A stretch of DNA of 64,000 bases from Parus major (lineage: Eukaryota > Chordata > Aves > Passeriformes > Paridae), in contig NC_031772.1 of NCBI RefSeq assembly GCF_001522545.3, positions 1,620,603-1,684,602 of the forward strand, read 5' to 3'. This document shows positions 35,458 to 48,745 of the stretch, one piece after another. The first letter of the stretch is position 1, and each line of letters starts with the position of its first letter. The notes under the pieces were generated by a model. The model worked only from the letters and a program-made list of their open reading frames with translations, ran no database searches and was not told the origin of the DNA. The position numbers and the translations under genes were made by a program.

Positions 35458-38400
35458 GGAATTGCTAGAACCTGTGGAACTGCCTGGCCTGGCCCTGGGA
35501 CATTATTGCAGATCCCAGCTGAGAAAAGAGGCAGGAAAGGAAATTAAGAGCATCAAAAGTGCTGTCACTATCTGGAGCAAAACCCTTTCTTGAGAGAAAA
35601 TGGCTCTCCTAACCTCAATTCTGTTAAGATTCAGTCCATCTCTGTGAGATTTGATTTCAAATTGATCTCTCAGAATGTATGGCCTATAGAGGAAAAGAAA
35701 TAGCAATAAGGTAAAAATCAGTTATGGGAGAAATAGAGCCAAAATAACCTGCAGAAAAGGCTCTGAAAAGGCTCTTTTCAAAAGATCCTTATTGCCAAGG
35801 GATGAAACAAGCAAATAAAACACTTTTCTAACTGGGTTTAGGGACACTGTGCAGTTAATATGGTTTCTATTAATCTTTAAGTATTTAAACCACTCTTATT
35901 TCAACCTAAACATGCCTGAAAAAATCTGAACTCGAGCCTTTGTAACCATCACACCTGACATTCACCTGGATCTGCTGATTTTGTAACCAAAAATGAGAAT
36001 GGATCAAGAGAGCCAACATTCCTGTTCTCAGCTCTTTTTTTTTTTTTGCTAAACAGAATCTCAAATTGTTGACAATCAAAGTTAAATGCCAGCTAAAAAG
36101 GTTATTTTAGCATCAGTTTCAAAGAAAACATCGAGATTTCAAGCAAACCCTGGAGCTGTAAGGTCAAATTCTATAAATCCTGGTTTATTTTGGTTTAGGT
36201 CAAGACTTTCTTGTGAAAGCTGAGCGATAACCTGGGTTTATAAATGTTATGATCAAGAAACAGAAACTTACCCTTAGGCCAAAAATAAAAAAAAAAACCA
36301 AAAAGGTTTTTGGTGTTTGTTTTTTTTTGCTGTTTTTGTTTTTTAAAGCCCCCAAAAGTCAAGATAGCACAGCTGAACACACTAATTATAAAGACATCAT
36401 TTGCTACAGATATGTTCCTGCCTACTGGGATATTTACAAATATATTGATCTGAAAGAAATAAGAAATAAGGAGGAAGAAAAAGCACAAAGGAGAACTTTA
36501 AAGGATGTCTCTGAAGGCTGAATGGTTCCTCCTCAGGAAAAAAGCAGGAACACAAATCTGAGTTATCTGCAGGAGTCAGGAGCATCGTGCTCTGCTCAAA
36601 AACAGTTCCTTCAAAGCTGTTCAGTCATTTAGGGAACACCCAGCACCTTCATTTTAAGGTTTCCAGACTATCCCATGTGAACAATTCCTCCTGGAGGAGA
36701 TGTGTGGCTGTTTGGCTCCTCTTGAACTTGCTAAATAAATTTAATACCCAGCAGTGCTGTAGTGCAGAAGCAGGTCTAAAATACAGAGTTAAAGAATTTA
36801 AGCCCTGCCACAAAAGAGTTTTACTCAGATTAAAAGGGAACAAAGCCACTTCTAATCTTTGTGCTGCCACTCAGACCCAGCTTGCTGGGCACTGTTAATT
36901 GTAGCCTTTGAGTCACAGGAAAATGCAGAACATCAGTAGAAAACCCATTTATTTGTGTCCTGTGTGTTAGACACAAAAAATGCTTTAAAATGGAATAATG
37001 AGGGAAGTTTTAATGCTAAATGGCATGTGTGATGACATTTACCAGCTCAGAGCAATCCAGCTGTGACCACAGTCAATACAGCGTGGCAGCACAATAAAAG
37101 TCACACTTTTGCAACCAAAATTGAGGATATTGGCCATCTGTATCATAATTCCAATAAAGAAATAAATACTTACCCTATTTAGAGCTGAAGTTTCGTATTT
37201 GTAGGATGAAAAATGGATTTGTAAACCCTATTTTCAAATAGTCAGTTGAAAGGAAATTTCGCTATTGCTCACTTCAGGCCTTAAGATTTCAAAACCGGCC
37301 AAAAAACAAAGAAAGAATTGGCCCAATAAGATAAGATTCCTTAAACCTTTAAATGATCTGTTTAATATTTTAATTTGCCTTTGCTTTCTTTGTTAATAGC
37401 ACCACTTGGGATGTGCAGTGAAAGCTCTTCCACAAGAGCTGCAGTGGAAAAGCCTTAGCAGGAGACAACACATGCCTGCCTCGGGGGTTACAAGACAAAT
37501 CAATCTATTTTTCTCCTTTCCTCCAAGGGTAATTGGCCTTTAAAATTACAGAGAAAAATAGGCCCTCATGTCAGTACAATGTGGGCACATATACAGCCAT
37601 TTTCCATTTCTTTTTCACTTGGAATTCTCAGCTGAGAGGTAAACTTATAAAGGTGGGGAAATAAAAAGGAGATGAAGAGGAACGATTGCATCAGTTCAAA
37701 TCCCCTCCAATAACAAGCAGCACTGTGACCAGCATTTGAGGCTGGAATTTGCTGAAACCTGCTATGAATAGCTGTCATTTTCCTAGGCAGTATTTTTTTT
37801 TTTTATTCTTGATTGTGATAAAATTTTCACGAATTTTTGTGACAGCCTGTAGCAGCAGCATTCATGGGGATTTATCTCAGGATTTAGTCAAACCAAGGAG
37901 TTATAATTATTGCTTCGTTTCCCATAAAATCTCACAAAGTAATACTGATTTTTACCTCATTCTTCTGAAATTGCCTTTTTCAAGGAGCAATCATGGCTAT
38001 GAATATCCCCACAATCCTTCTGCTGTGCTGTACACATAATCACGGATAGACTCACTTTCAGCCTTTGAATACTGTTAAATTGTATACAGTGCATTTAAAT
38101 TGGCTAATAAATTGTTTGATAGCAGTGAAACTCAGATGATAGTCTTCTTACTTTGCTGAGTGCTATTAAATCTCATTTGCAATACATTAATCATATCCTA
38201 CTTTTAATAAGAGATTGTCACGTGAAAATATTTCCCTGTGCATAAAGATGAGCAATCAGCTAAGCTACAACTGATACATAAAACCAAGAACAAAGCTGAG
38301 AAAAGTCCAAACAACTTATTGTTTTAAAAACAGAACTAAAATTCCCTGGAAACAGCACTGCAAGCACTGAGCTCTTCATGTGGACTCGCTCTCTGGGAGT

Positions 38401-41400
38401 GTGTGTACAGGTGTAAAGCAATTATTAGATTTGATATCTGAATGAACTCAGGTTCCCATTAGAGCCTGAATGCTTCAATGACCCTATTATTTTCCTTCCA
38501 ATGCTCCCAGATCTGATCAACTTAATTATTCTGACTAGTGAAACATTTAGGATGTGAATGTACGATTTAAGACAAACGAGACAAAGGAAAGCACTTCATA
38601 AAGCGGCTCCAAGAAAATAATAACACACGTGAGATGATGTGTCAAATCCAGCAAGGTCAGGACTAAGGAACACTAACAAAGAAAAAGAGAGGAATCCTTG
38701 GCAAGAAATACATTTATTCAGATTTTTTTCCCTTGAACCTCTCATTTGTAACCTCTCCTGCACAGTGAAAAGAGTTAGTTATGAACCAGAAGAGTGATAC
38801 AAGTTTCAGAGAGTAAATGAACTGTCTGAATCAGTACTGAGAGAATCCAAACCTCAAACCACACAGATTCTGATTCTTCTCTCATGACTGCACACACACT
38901 TTTAATAGCTGTCCAAAAGTGAAAGCAGAGCCTGTACCCAGAAACAATTCACATCAGAGGAGATGATGTGAGAGCTGGAAAGGATTGTTGTGTGTGCCTG
39001 AGCTGGGAGAGAACTGGCTGACACTTTATCTGAAGCTCAGAGTTATCAACCAATGCAGTGCAGAACCTGGGAAACGTGAAAGCCAAAATTTAAGGCATCA
39101 ATACACAAAAAAACCAAACTTTAAATTATCTGAAAAACCCGTGACCATCGTCCACCTTGGGTGCAGCCTCTGGGAGGTTTGGACTGCCCCAAGCCTTCAA
39201 TAAATCCCTTTATTCTTTATTCTGTGCTTGGCCTGGCTGGGATCAGCCCAGCTCCACCACATTCCTCTGTCAGCACTGCAGCCACATCCCCTGCACAGCT
39301 GCTTTGTCCTCTGCTCACAACCCTGGGCACGCAAAAACAGAGAGAAAAGGAAATTCTTTCACAAAAGGAGTTGGGGAACACTCCTGAAAAGCAGATATTT
39401 CCTACTGGCTCATGTAAACTGGTTTTTCTCCATACCCAGATAATGGCAATATTCCTTGTAGCCTGCAAAAGCCAGTCTTTCTGTATTTTTTTATGCATCA
39501 GAAAAAAAAAATCTCTCTCTATATAAATATACATATATAAAACCCACTCTGCAATAACTTGTAGCCTACACATAAAATGAAATACTTTAAATAATACAAT
39601 AAAGGCAGACTATCCATAATTATTTTTTTTTTTGATTAAATAAAATATCAGCATTTTTTATTCATGGCTAGGTTAACATTTACAATTCAGCATTTTGCAA
39701 TATTTAAGTGGAATTGAATATGCTATGAGAAAACTTAAAACTACATCACTCCTGTACGACTGGGCTGGCACAGGGCAGGGTTTTGTGTGTCCATCTGCAT
39801 TTTCCCACAGAACATGAAAGAAAATCTCCTGTTCCAAGCTGGCAGGATGATCTCACCACCACCTGTTACCTCTCTGCACCCCCCAACTGAGAATAACTCC
39901 ATCCTGAAAGTGACTTTTAATCTATATTATTTGCATGTGCAGGTTATGTGAATGTGAAACTGTTGCTTATTAAAATAATTCATACAAGAAAGTAATTTAG
40001 ACTATACATGGCAGGCTCTGAGGTAAAATATAATAACTTTTAAGAACTTAGGAGTCTAATTTCTTTCTTGGCTGAGCACGGACAACTCCATTATGATTCA
40101 GTGTGAGAACCCTGTGCTCACATAAAGCAGAATTTGACCCTTTATGTTCATATAAAGAATAAAAGTGAAAAAGCAGTTCATGCTGGGAGAGGGCAACAAG
40201 GTGTCCCTAAACAGCTCAAAATATTTATCAGCACTTGTTTGTGAGGAGGGACATTTCACGTGCTGCTCCAGACCATGAACAGACTTTCACTGGGATTTTC
40301 TCTGCAGATTCAGTGGGACTGAACCAGTTCCCTCCTTCAGCTCCCACTGCACGTGGGAAGGTGAAATGGGAGAAATAAATTCACATTCCCTTGGGCTGAA
40401 CCTCACCCAGAGATCCTCAGGAAGAGTTTGGGGTTGCTCTTCACCCTTTTCTGGACTGAAGTGAAGTGAAGGACAAGGCAGGAGGAGCTTGGCTGTGTCT
40501 GGGGGAGCACAACAGCCCCAGAGCTGCTGGGAGGGCAGAAAAATGAGAATTTTGGGGACAAATCCTGGCCTCCAGCCTCTCCTGTGCACAGAGGGCCTGG
40601 CTGCTGAATCACTGCTGGGTGATCTTTATCACCCTCACATAGAAGAGACCTCAGGATCCCCCATCACCTCTTTGATGCCTTTAAACTTGGAAGGAATGTT
40701 TTGTGCCACTAAATAAACATTATTCTTCTTTTCACTTCTGTTCCCATTTAGAGATCTCGTTTACAGCACCACTCCAAAACTGGTTTTACCATACAGAGAA
40801 GGAAATGATGAATTTGGGTGAGAGAAAACAGTCAGGAGTTTCTCTCTGGGCTGGGAGACAGTAGGAACTTACACAGATTTTGCTGCTGGATAAAATGATT
40901 AGGAAAATACATCCTCAGTGCCACTAAAATCACATTAATCCATCAGCTGTTTTTTTGCCTAAAGCTGGTAACGTCCTTTAGAATTATGTTTTGCTGTATA
41001 TAAACACTTTTAACTACAAGCTCCTTCTATTTCATCCCAGGGAATATTTTTTCATGCTTGAATTAGTTTCATCTGCAGAAATCACCAAGTCAGTGTGTTA
41101 AGAGTTTACACCTATTTGTGATTCACTGGGCACCGTGGCCTTTCCAGCATCTCCCACCCCTTCCTTGAGCTTTCCCAGAGCTCCAAAGCCACGGGATTCT
41201 GCTTGTTTTTATGTTCAATGGAAGCCAAGAGCAGCTTGTCCATTGTGCACAAGAAAAGCTCATTTTGTTGAATTAAACGTTTGATCAAAGGACTTGTTAC
41301 CTTGCTTTGTTTGGAGCCTCTTTAAACAGATGTTTCTGTAAAGCAGGGCTGAGGCTTTGCTGTGCTTTGATGATAATTCCTGCTGCTGTCCAACTATTTC

Positions 41401-44400
41401 TTCTCAAGGAAACAATTATATAAACTTACAGGGAAAAAAAAAAAAGATATTTTTGATGCTCTTAAAAGTGCTTCATCAGCTGTTTATCATGAATGGAAAA
41501 AAAACCCAAAATGAGATCAGCAAATTCCTCCAATTTTCCAACCTAATATTCCAATGGAAAATAGCACAAAGCTGAAATAATAAATAAAAGAGAGCTTGTA
41601 TTTCAGTTTAACGACTTCACTTGCAATTTTTCTAGGCTTTGGATACAGAAATCCATCTCTAGAGGATTTTTTGTGAGGATGGGGACTTTTTAAAAAGTGG
41701 GGTTGTTTTAATTCTATGAAATTCACATCTGTGATTTTGGAATTTCCTACTCAGCAGCAGCAGCAAAGCAAACTGCCGATGAAACATTTTCAAAAGGTCT
41801 ACTACAAAGTTTGTTACAGAGATTTCTTTTTCTTTTCTTTTTTTCCATAAACCATGCAAATCTGGCTACTTATATTCCAAGAGTTCTACTGACTCAGTTT
41901 AAGGCAAATAAGTATTTCATAAAACAGCATGTTTGCACAGGGCTGGGAATGATATCTCAGTCCAGAAGGGAAAAATCCAAGATAAATACTCTTAACCATG
42001 AAAAGCATTTTCAGATGCTTTTTAATTATTTTTTACAAGAATTTAATTTTTCACAGTTAAATACTCTTAGAACAGCAGTAAAAAAGAGTCAAAGGGCTAA
42101 CCACAGTTTTATTTATTTGCTTTGTTCTGAGTTCTAATTCAAACTCAAGCTTTATGCACTTCAAGTCCAGCCCAGCACGAGCCACCCTCGATATCTGCAG
42201 AGTCCAGCAGGAAGGGTTAGAAAATGTCACAACACCTTCAGGGCACAGCAGATCCTTAAAATAGGGAATGATTCAAGAGTTTGAACAGGAAAAGTACAGC
42301 AGGGTGCCCTTAAAAAAAATCTGTATCAGGCTGGAAGGTCTATGAACCTCTCTTTAAAAAGAGCATCCCTTTTCTGCTGCATTCTCACCCACAGGAACAA
42401 ACCTGGGCACAGACCTTCCAAAAGTTAAATAAAAACACTCTGGACAGTTTAAAAGAAGTTTAAACTAAATAAATGTATTAAAATGTATTAAAATAAATGT
42501 ATATTTTAGAGGAACACCAACTCATGCCTTTTGAGCAGCAAAGTTTCACTGGAAAAATGATAAATAAAATAAACAATATCCAGGATTTCTGATTTTCCCT
42601 TGACAGAGGTGAGGACTCCTTGAATAATGTCTGGAAATTCATAAGCTTTGCAATAACTCAGTTAAAATCCATTCCTGGTCACATTTGGGGCTTTGAACAT
42701 TGATCAGCAGCTGAAAACAATTATGGTTTTGCAGTTTAAAGACAACACTTCAGATGCTACTAAATCCAGTAAATCTGAGCATTTTAAACTCACTCTCAGA
42801 GCATTTCAGAACTCTGCCATCTGAAATCTGAGGAGAAAGATAAAGGTCTAAAAATGTTCTCAAAAACCAGTAAAATTTGTATTAATTGAAGTCCTGATAA
42901 ATTGACTCAATGAAAAACTAAAACTTTTTTTTTCCTTTAAAAAGCAATGAAATGTAATATTGAACCATATTCAGCACTTTTCTCAAGGCATTTTTCAAAC
43001 AGAGGAGTCAGGTTTAGGGTAATTATATAGACCAATATGGCTCCAGCACATCCTAAATTTTCTGAAAATACATTATTACACAAGATATTAATTCTTCCTC
43101 CTTAGGAAGATTTTTAAGTATTGACATAATAAATTTTCACTTTTTTTTGGATGTTCCTTGTGCAGGGCCATTCCCTGCAGACGAAGCAGGGGGTGCCAGG
43201 GGAGTATTTTGTGCTGCTGACAAAATTAATTCCATTTTCATTAGCCACCACCACATCTCTCAGCTTTAATAAGGCATTAACAGCACGCTGCAATATTTTA
43301 GAATGAAATATCTATGTATATTTACAGATTATTTTGACTTTCTACACTTCTGAGTTACATTTTTTTCTCAGTTTCTGCTGAGTTTGCTCGTAATGAAACA
43401 ATTTTTTTCAAATAATTTTACTTCCAGTGATTTATTTTTGCTTCACAAGATGAAGTACAAAAGGTTGAGTTTGCTGCTAAGTGTCCACCTCTTTAGGGAG
43501 TAATAAGGAAATGTGATATGAAGTTTCAGAATCCTTGTGAAAAACAAAGCGAGGCAGCAGTACCCATGAGGGGTTCATGATTTTTGGTGTGAATTTGAGG
43601 ATATTTAACAGGTTTATCCTAACTGCAGTTTGCCAAGGGATATCTGGTGACACTCATGACAGAGAGAAGGCTGCTCTGCATATTAAATTGTATCACCAGC
43701 AACCTGACAGGTTTCTGAAAAAGAGAAAAATAAAAAAGGGAGGATCTTCACACCCATTTGTCACCCAGAGAAATGATTTACACCCCAGCAAGTCCCCAGA
43801 ATCCATTTGGAAGCCTGAAAGAATCGCAGAGAACTCTTAATTTTTGTAACTAAGACATCAGCTAACCTAACAGGTAACTTGGAGAGCAGTTCAGTGCACA
43901 GCTACAATCTGATTTCCCCCAAGCTGCTTTACAACAATCCAGCCACTGCAGGAGAGAAATGGGAATTTATGGAAGGGATAAATGGAGAAACAGCCTGGAT
44001 GGAGGGGAGGTACCAGGGCTGAGTGGGGCAGGGAAGGCTGCTCTGAACAAGAAATCCTTCCAAAAGCTCAAATCTTGTCTAAATTATTCCAGCAAAGCAG
44101 CATGATCTCTGCATCACCCCAAAATTCCCAAAGCCAGCCCCTGACAAGAAGCAGCATCATTATTTCCACCCCCATTTCCACCACAGCACGTGGATAAGAG
44201 CATGGAGCTTTCTCACCCCCTCTGTCTCTCCCTGGGATAGAAGTCTGACAGAATTATTTCCTGTACATCTCAGTGCTGCTGAAAATCTCACTTAAGCATC
44301 TTTAAAAAAATCCCAGGTCAAATACAGAGTCAGCATTTAAGCAAACCACTTAGCCCTGGATATGCTGGGTCTAATCCTTGTAGTTTAGCCACAAGTTAAG

Positions 44401-47400
44401 CTGTCTTTCCTTCTTCCTCCCTGAAAATGGCTTAATCATCCAGCCTGCCTTTATGCAATTAAAAAGCTCCCTGCCTGTAATTGACAGCTGATGGAACCAG
44501 ACATTAATTCTTATCCTACAGAATTTATATTTAATCTATAATACTAATATTGCCCATATTCAGATAATTCACTAAAATCATTGATTCTTATGTCTGCAAT
44601 CCCCTGCCTCTGCAAAATCTACTTTTCATACAAAACCCCCAAATTAATTCAGGTCACAGAGGCTCTGTCTGTAGGAGAGGAAGAAAATTCAGTCTGTTAA
44701 GATGTTTTGTCCTGCTTTCTCTCTGAGGTGACCTGGAGATAGATGACAGCTCCTGTGGATTACAGAGAGGTTGAAGGACTTGGTTTCTTGTGAAGAGAAG
44801 GGCTGGGAAAGCCCTAACAACAAAAATCACAAAAAACCACAAAACCTGAGTCAAACGTTCTCGGGCACAGCCAGGAGGTAAAACAAGAGCCAGCAGCCCA
44901 AACCTGCAGCTTCAAATGGGCAAAAATAACTAAAAGTTCTACCCAAGGAAGGCAGGGCTGGGCTGGGGTGCCTGGAGCTGCTCTGACAGGTCCCAGCTCC
45001 GAGCTGGAGCTGCACCAGATGAATCCCAAGAACCCTTTCCAACATTTCTCCCACCCATCAGCTCACGGCTTCTTGGCAAGCACATGGCAGGGAGTCAGAA
45101 ATATTAACTATTAGCATTAGTTATTTTGGGCTTGTCATTAGTATTTACATCCACGCTCTTAGCAGTTCTAAATGCCAAGGCTCTGGTTTCAGTGATATTT
45201 TTCAAAAAGGAAAGGGCTTTTTTTATTTTATTTTTTTTTGCCAATTTATCATTTCTAATCTGTTCAAAGCTTAAGCCAGAACTCTTCAGTGAGACTGCTT
45301 CATAAATAACTGTACAAAATTAAAATAAATTAACATCTATTATTTAAGCTTCATTCTTAAAATAGTTAACATATGCCCAAAGGCTGAGGCATACACTGAA
45401 AAAATAAACCAAAGTTTTAGATAGGGGATCTTCACCCCTTCCTGAGGACTGGTAGGACCAGGATTCCCCAAACTACCAGCAATGATCCAGAATTTAATAG
45501 ATGTGGAATATTATTAATGTTATTTTCACAACTACAACAGCCATAATCAGGTTCCATTTCGATTTACAGGAATCTAAATCAGCTCCCAAGATCATCTCCT
45601 GCCTTCTTCAGCACAACACTGGAGAGGAAGCTGGGCAAGGGCGGTGAAGGAGGGGGAGGAAAGTGCAAGACTGGGAAAACTTCAGTTATCCTTGCTTAAT
45701 TTGATTAATTAGATCGCTGATGGAGCCCACCAAAGAAACACAAGGCTGACAGAATCTGCTCCGTAACAGCAAGTAAGGAGATTCCAAGAAAAGCAGCAAG
45801 TTTTGACAAATTCTTCAGATGTCACCCATTTGTGAATGCGTGTATGAGAGGAAAACGACATGTAACTGAGAAAAGTCAGCAGGGAAAACAGAAGGAAATT
45901 CAGAAGTTAAAAGAAACCAAAGGGAAATAAAAGCCCATCAGATTGCTTCGTGATGTGGTGGCTTTTTTTTGGTGTTGTTTTGTTACTTTTTGTGGCCTTT
46001 TTATAGCAAAGATGGGATCTGCAGGGACTGGGGTGATTGACAGGTGTCTCTCAAACTTGCGTGGTCTGAGAGAACATGAAGCAACTTCAGCTCTGCTTTT
46101 TATGACATATGCTAAAGTTGGAAACAAAATAAATTACAGGGCAACTTCAAGGGAAGAATAAACTAGTTGATATAAATTCTCCTAATCATCTTTTTGCTTG
46201 AGTTGTGGAATAACTTTCAGGCACCGCTGGAAATTTCATTTGCCTTTGTTCAGGTAGGATCTTTGCCTTAGAGATGAAATGGGAATAAAAGCCTATAAAT
46301 CAGCAAAGCATTATTAAAAACAGCTCTCATTCTAGAAAGGACAAACACGAATTTTTATAGAAAGACTTTGTATAATCAACAGGAAAACAGAGTAAGATAA
46401 ACTAACTTTCATGGTAGCAAACCAAACTGATTTTGACCTTGTGACTAAACATTTTCCTGTAGCTTCTAAGTAAACCTGCTTGTTATCCACAAAAGGATTA
46501 ATTGCCACTTAATTAATTAATGTCATTAGGTCTAGAATTTAAAATACTTATTCAGACTGAATTCACAACACATCTTTGCTTTTAGTTCACAGATTTTAAA
46601 GCTGGACTACAGAAACTAAAACATTATTTTGATGCAGAAGATCAATGAGAGCTGAATTTTGTGTCCTCAAGCTCAGGCTAAACACAGAAGAAGAGCAAAA
46701 TACAGGCAAGAAATGTGATTTATTTTCAGAGGACAGACGGGATGACATATGGGTTCAAAATACTGTAAAGACTCCAAGCCTGAAGCTATAAACAAGTCCA
46801 TAATATGTGGAATATATGTACACTGCTGATGTGTGCATAGATGTACACAAATATAGATGGCAGAAACCCATGGCATTTACAGGAGCTGATCAGAAATCTG
46901 TCACAGGAGGAAAAACTAGAGAAATTATTTAATTGGGAATAACAGAGCTGAGGAAAATGTTTTCACAGGGCAGCAGAGAAGGCATTAATGCAGCACAGGG
47001 AAGTTGGATAAAGAAACAGACTCAGGGAAGCAGAGAGTGAGGGGAATCCTGTGTCTGGGATTGGTGGGAACACAATTGGTGTGGGAGAGGATTCTGAGCC
47101 AGTCCCACCCCACAGCAAAAGGAGTGGGACAAGGTGGCTCTGGGGACACCCAGCCCAGGAAGGCACAAAGCAGGGAACACAACACAAACACCTCTGAAAT
47201 GTTTGCTGCCTCATTGATTTCTCTTTCAGAGGCTCCTGTGACTGAGGAGTGAAACAATAACTAATTAATAAAAGCACAGCCATTTAAAATAATGACAAAG
47301 GAGAGAATAAGAGCAGCACAGGCTCTCCAGGGGCAGCTCCAGAGGCAATGCCACAATTGCCTTTAACTTGAGCTTTCCTTACCTTAAAGTTGACCAATTC

Positions 47401-47445
47401 ACCCAGAAACCAACTCTTATTCTCTTCTACACAGCTGATTTTTCA
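35458..47445. other. Long non-coding stretch, probable intron
   Basis: About 12 kb without any exon, RNA gene or CR1/SINE copy that I can recognise. It contains short homopolymer runs (36034-36048, 37793-37804, 45224-45239) and an A/T snapback at 36280-36330. The scarcity of recognisable repeats over this length hints at an old, slowly evolving non-coding region. Stretches such as 38040-38260, 43210-43330 and 44440-44560 look compositionally like conserved non-coding elements, which cannot be tested by eye. Confidence 0.45.
36280..36330. repeat. A-run/T-run snapback
   Basis: An A-rich run is followed by ACCAAAAA, GG and TTTTTGGT (36297-36314, perfect 8-bp arms) and then a T-rich run. The outer A and T runs can extend the pairing into a long imperfect hairpin. 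Confidence 0.75.
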
Positions 47446-47517
47446 TACATATATGAAATATATGTATATATATATGTATATATATATGATATATATCATA
47501 TTATATATGATACATGC
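47446..47517. repeat. (TA)n microsatellite with internal palindromes
   Basis: TATATATG units with the self-complementary segments ATATGATATATATCATAT and CATATTATATATG. Cruciform extrusion is possible. Confidence 0.85.
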
Positions 47518-48514
47518 ACACAGCCACATCAGTTCTGTGCTGGAATGTGTGTGCAGGTCTGTTCTAAAGACAGGACACTCAAGCAGCAATCCTCACCCAG
47601 ATTTAGGGGTAAAAAAAATAAAATATTCAAATGCAAAGGAGGATTTATGAATTGAATTTATTTTTTATCTACCAGTAAGCCAAAGTTGAAATATGAATAA
47701 CTGATTTAACACTGAAATGGTATTCAAATATTTGACTCCAATCCCCTATTGCTTCTAAATTCATTCAGAAGTCAAGATTATTAATTCTTCCTGACAGAAA
47801 ATCAAGATTTAATGATCATCTGATAACCCTTAGGAATTACAAAGTAAACTGAGATAATAATTCAGACAAAATAAAATGATTTTACATATATAAGGAAAAC
47901 ATCATGCAGAATATCCATTTAGGTGTTTCCTAGGGGGCAGTAACTAATTTTTAAGAAAACACAGAGCAAAAAAAACCTGCCTTGGCACGTACAGTAAAAG
48001 GTTTAGGAGGAAAAAGGGGAACCTTCATTAAAATCTGCAGACCTTTAATCCTCTGCTTTGATTGAACAGACAAACTGAACCCCAAAAGCACTCCTTCAAA
48101 AAAGGAAAATTCAAAAATTCATGGAAGATTTTTAAGCCAGTGATCTTGTGGAAACAGTGCTGCTCATTTAAGACAACTTTGCTCTCCAGACTGAGCCATC
48201 TATTCACCCAGCCCCATCAGGCCAAAAAAAATAGAGTAAAATAATGTGCTTTGTGCAATTCCAGAGAGCAGCTGATTTCAGCTTAGTAAAAATGATACGC
48301 AGTAAATGATTTTTAGGTAAATTTTTAGCTTTCAGGTCATGTCTGCAGGGAAGTAACATTAGAACCAACAGTGGTGTGAGAAATGGGGATGCAGGAGCTG
48401 TACAGCCTGTGCATTGATTTTTTTTTATTTTGATTTTTTTTTTTGCCCCAGAGCTCTTTCTGGCAGCAGGAACACTGAAAAACCAAGTACAAGCCAATGA
48501 CAATCTATTTATGT
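47518..48514. other. Non-coding sequence, nothing recognised
   Basis: AT-rich. A T-rich run lies at 48417-48444, some 70 bases before the CR1 copy. Confidence 0.5.
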
Positions 48515-48745
48515 ACAGAATCATACAATATTTCAGCTTGGAAGGGACCAACAAGGATCACCAAGTGTGACTCCCTGCTCCTTGCAGGATTACTGAACAC
48601 TAAACCCTGGCCTGAGCACGGTCCAGGGCTCTGTGAATCTCAGATTTGGGGCTGTGCCATCCCCTGGGAGCCTTTTCCTGTGCCTGACCCCTCTGGGGGA
48701 AGAACTTTCCCTGATGTCCAACCTGACTGCTCATCTCTTGTTCTC
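48515..48745 (-). mobile_element. CR1-type LINE 3' fragment, antisense
   Basis: The + strand begins ACAGAATCATACAATATTTC, the reverse complement of the CR1 terminal repeat. GCTTGGAAGGGACC, AGGATCACCAAGT and ACTAAACCCTGGCCTGAGCAC follow. Further on are CTGGGAGCCTTTTCCTGTGCC, TGACC, GGGGGAAGAACTTTCCCTG and ATGTCCAACCTGA. These blocks appear in the order and spacing of the avian CR1 3' region in reverse orientation. It is the clearest CR1 copy in the window, 5'-truncated and without coding capacity. Confidence 0.95.
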
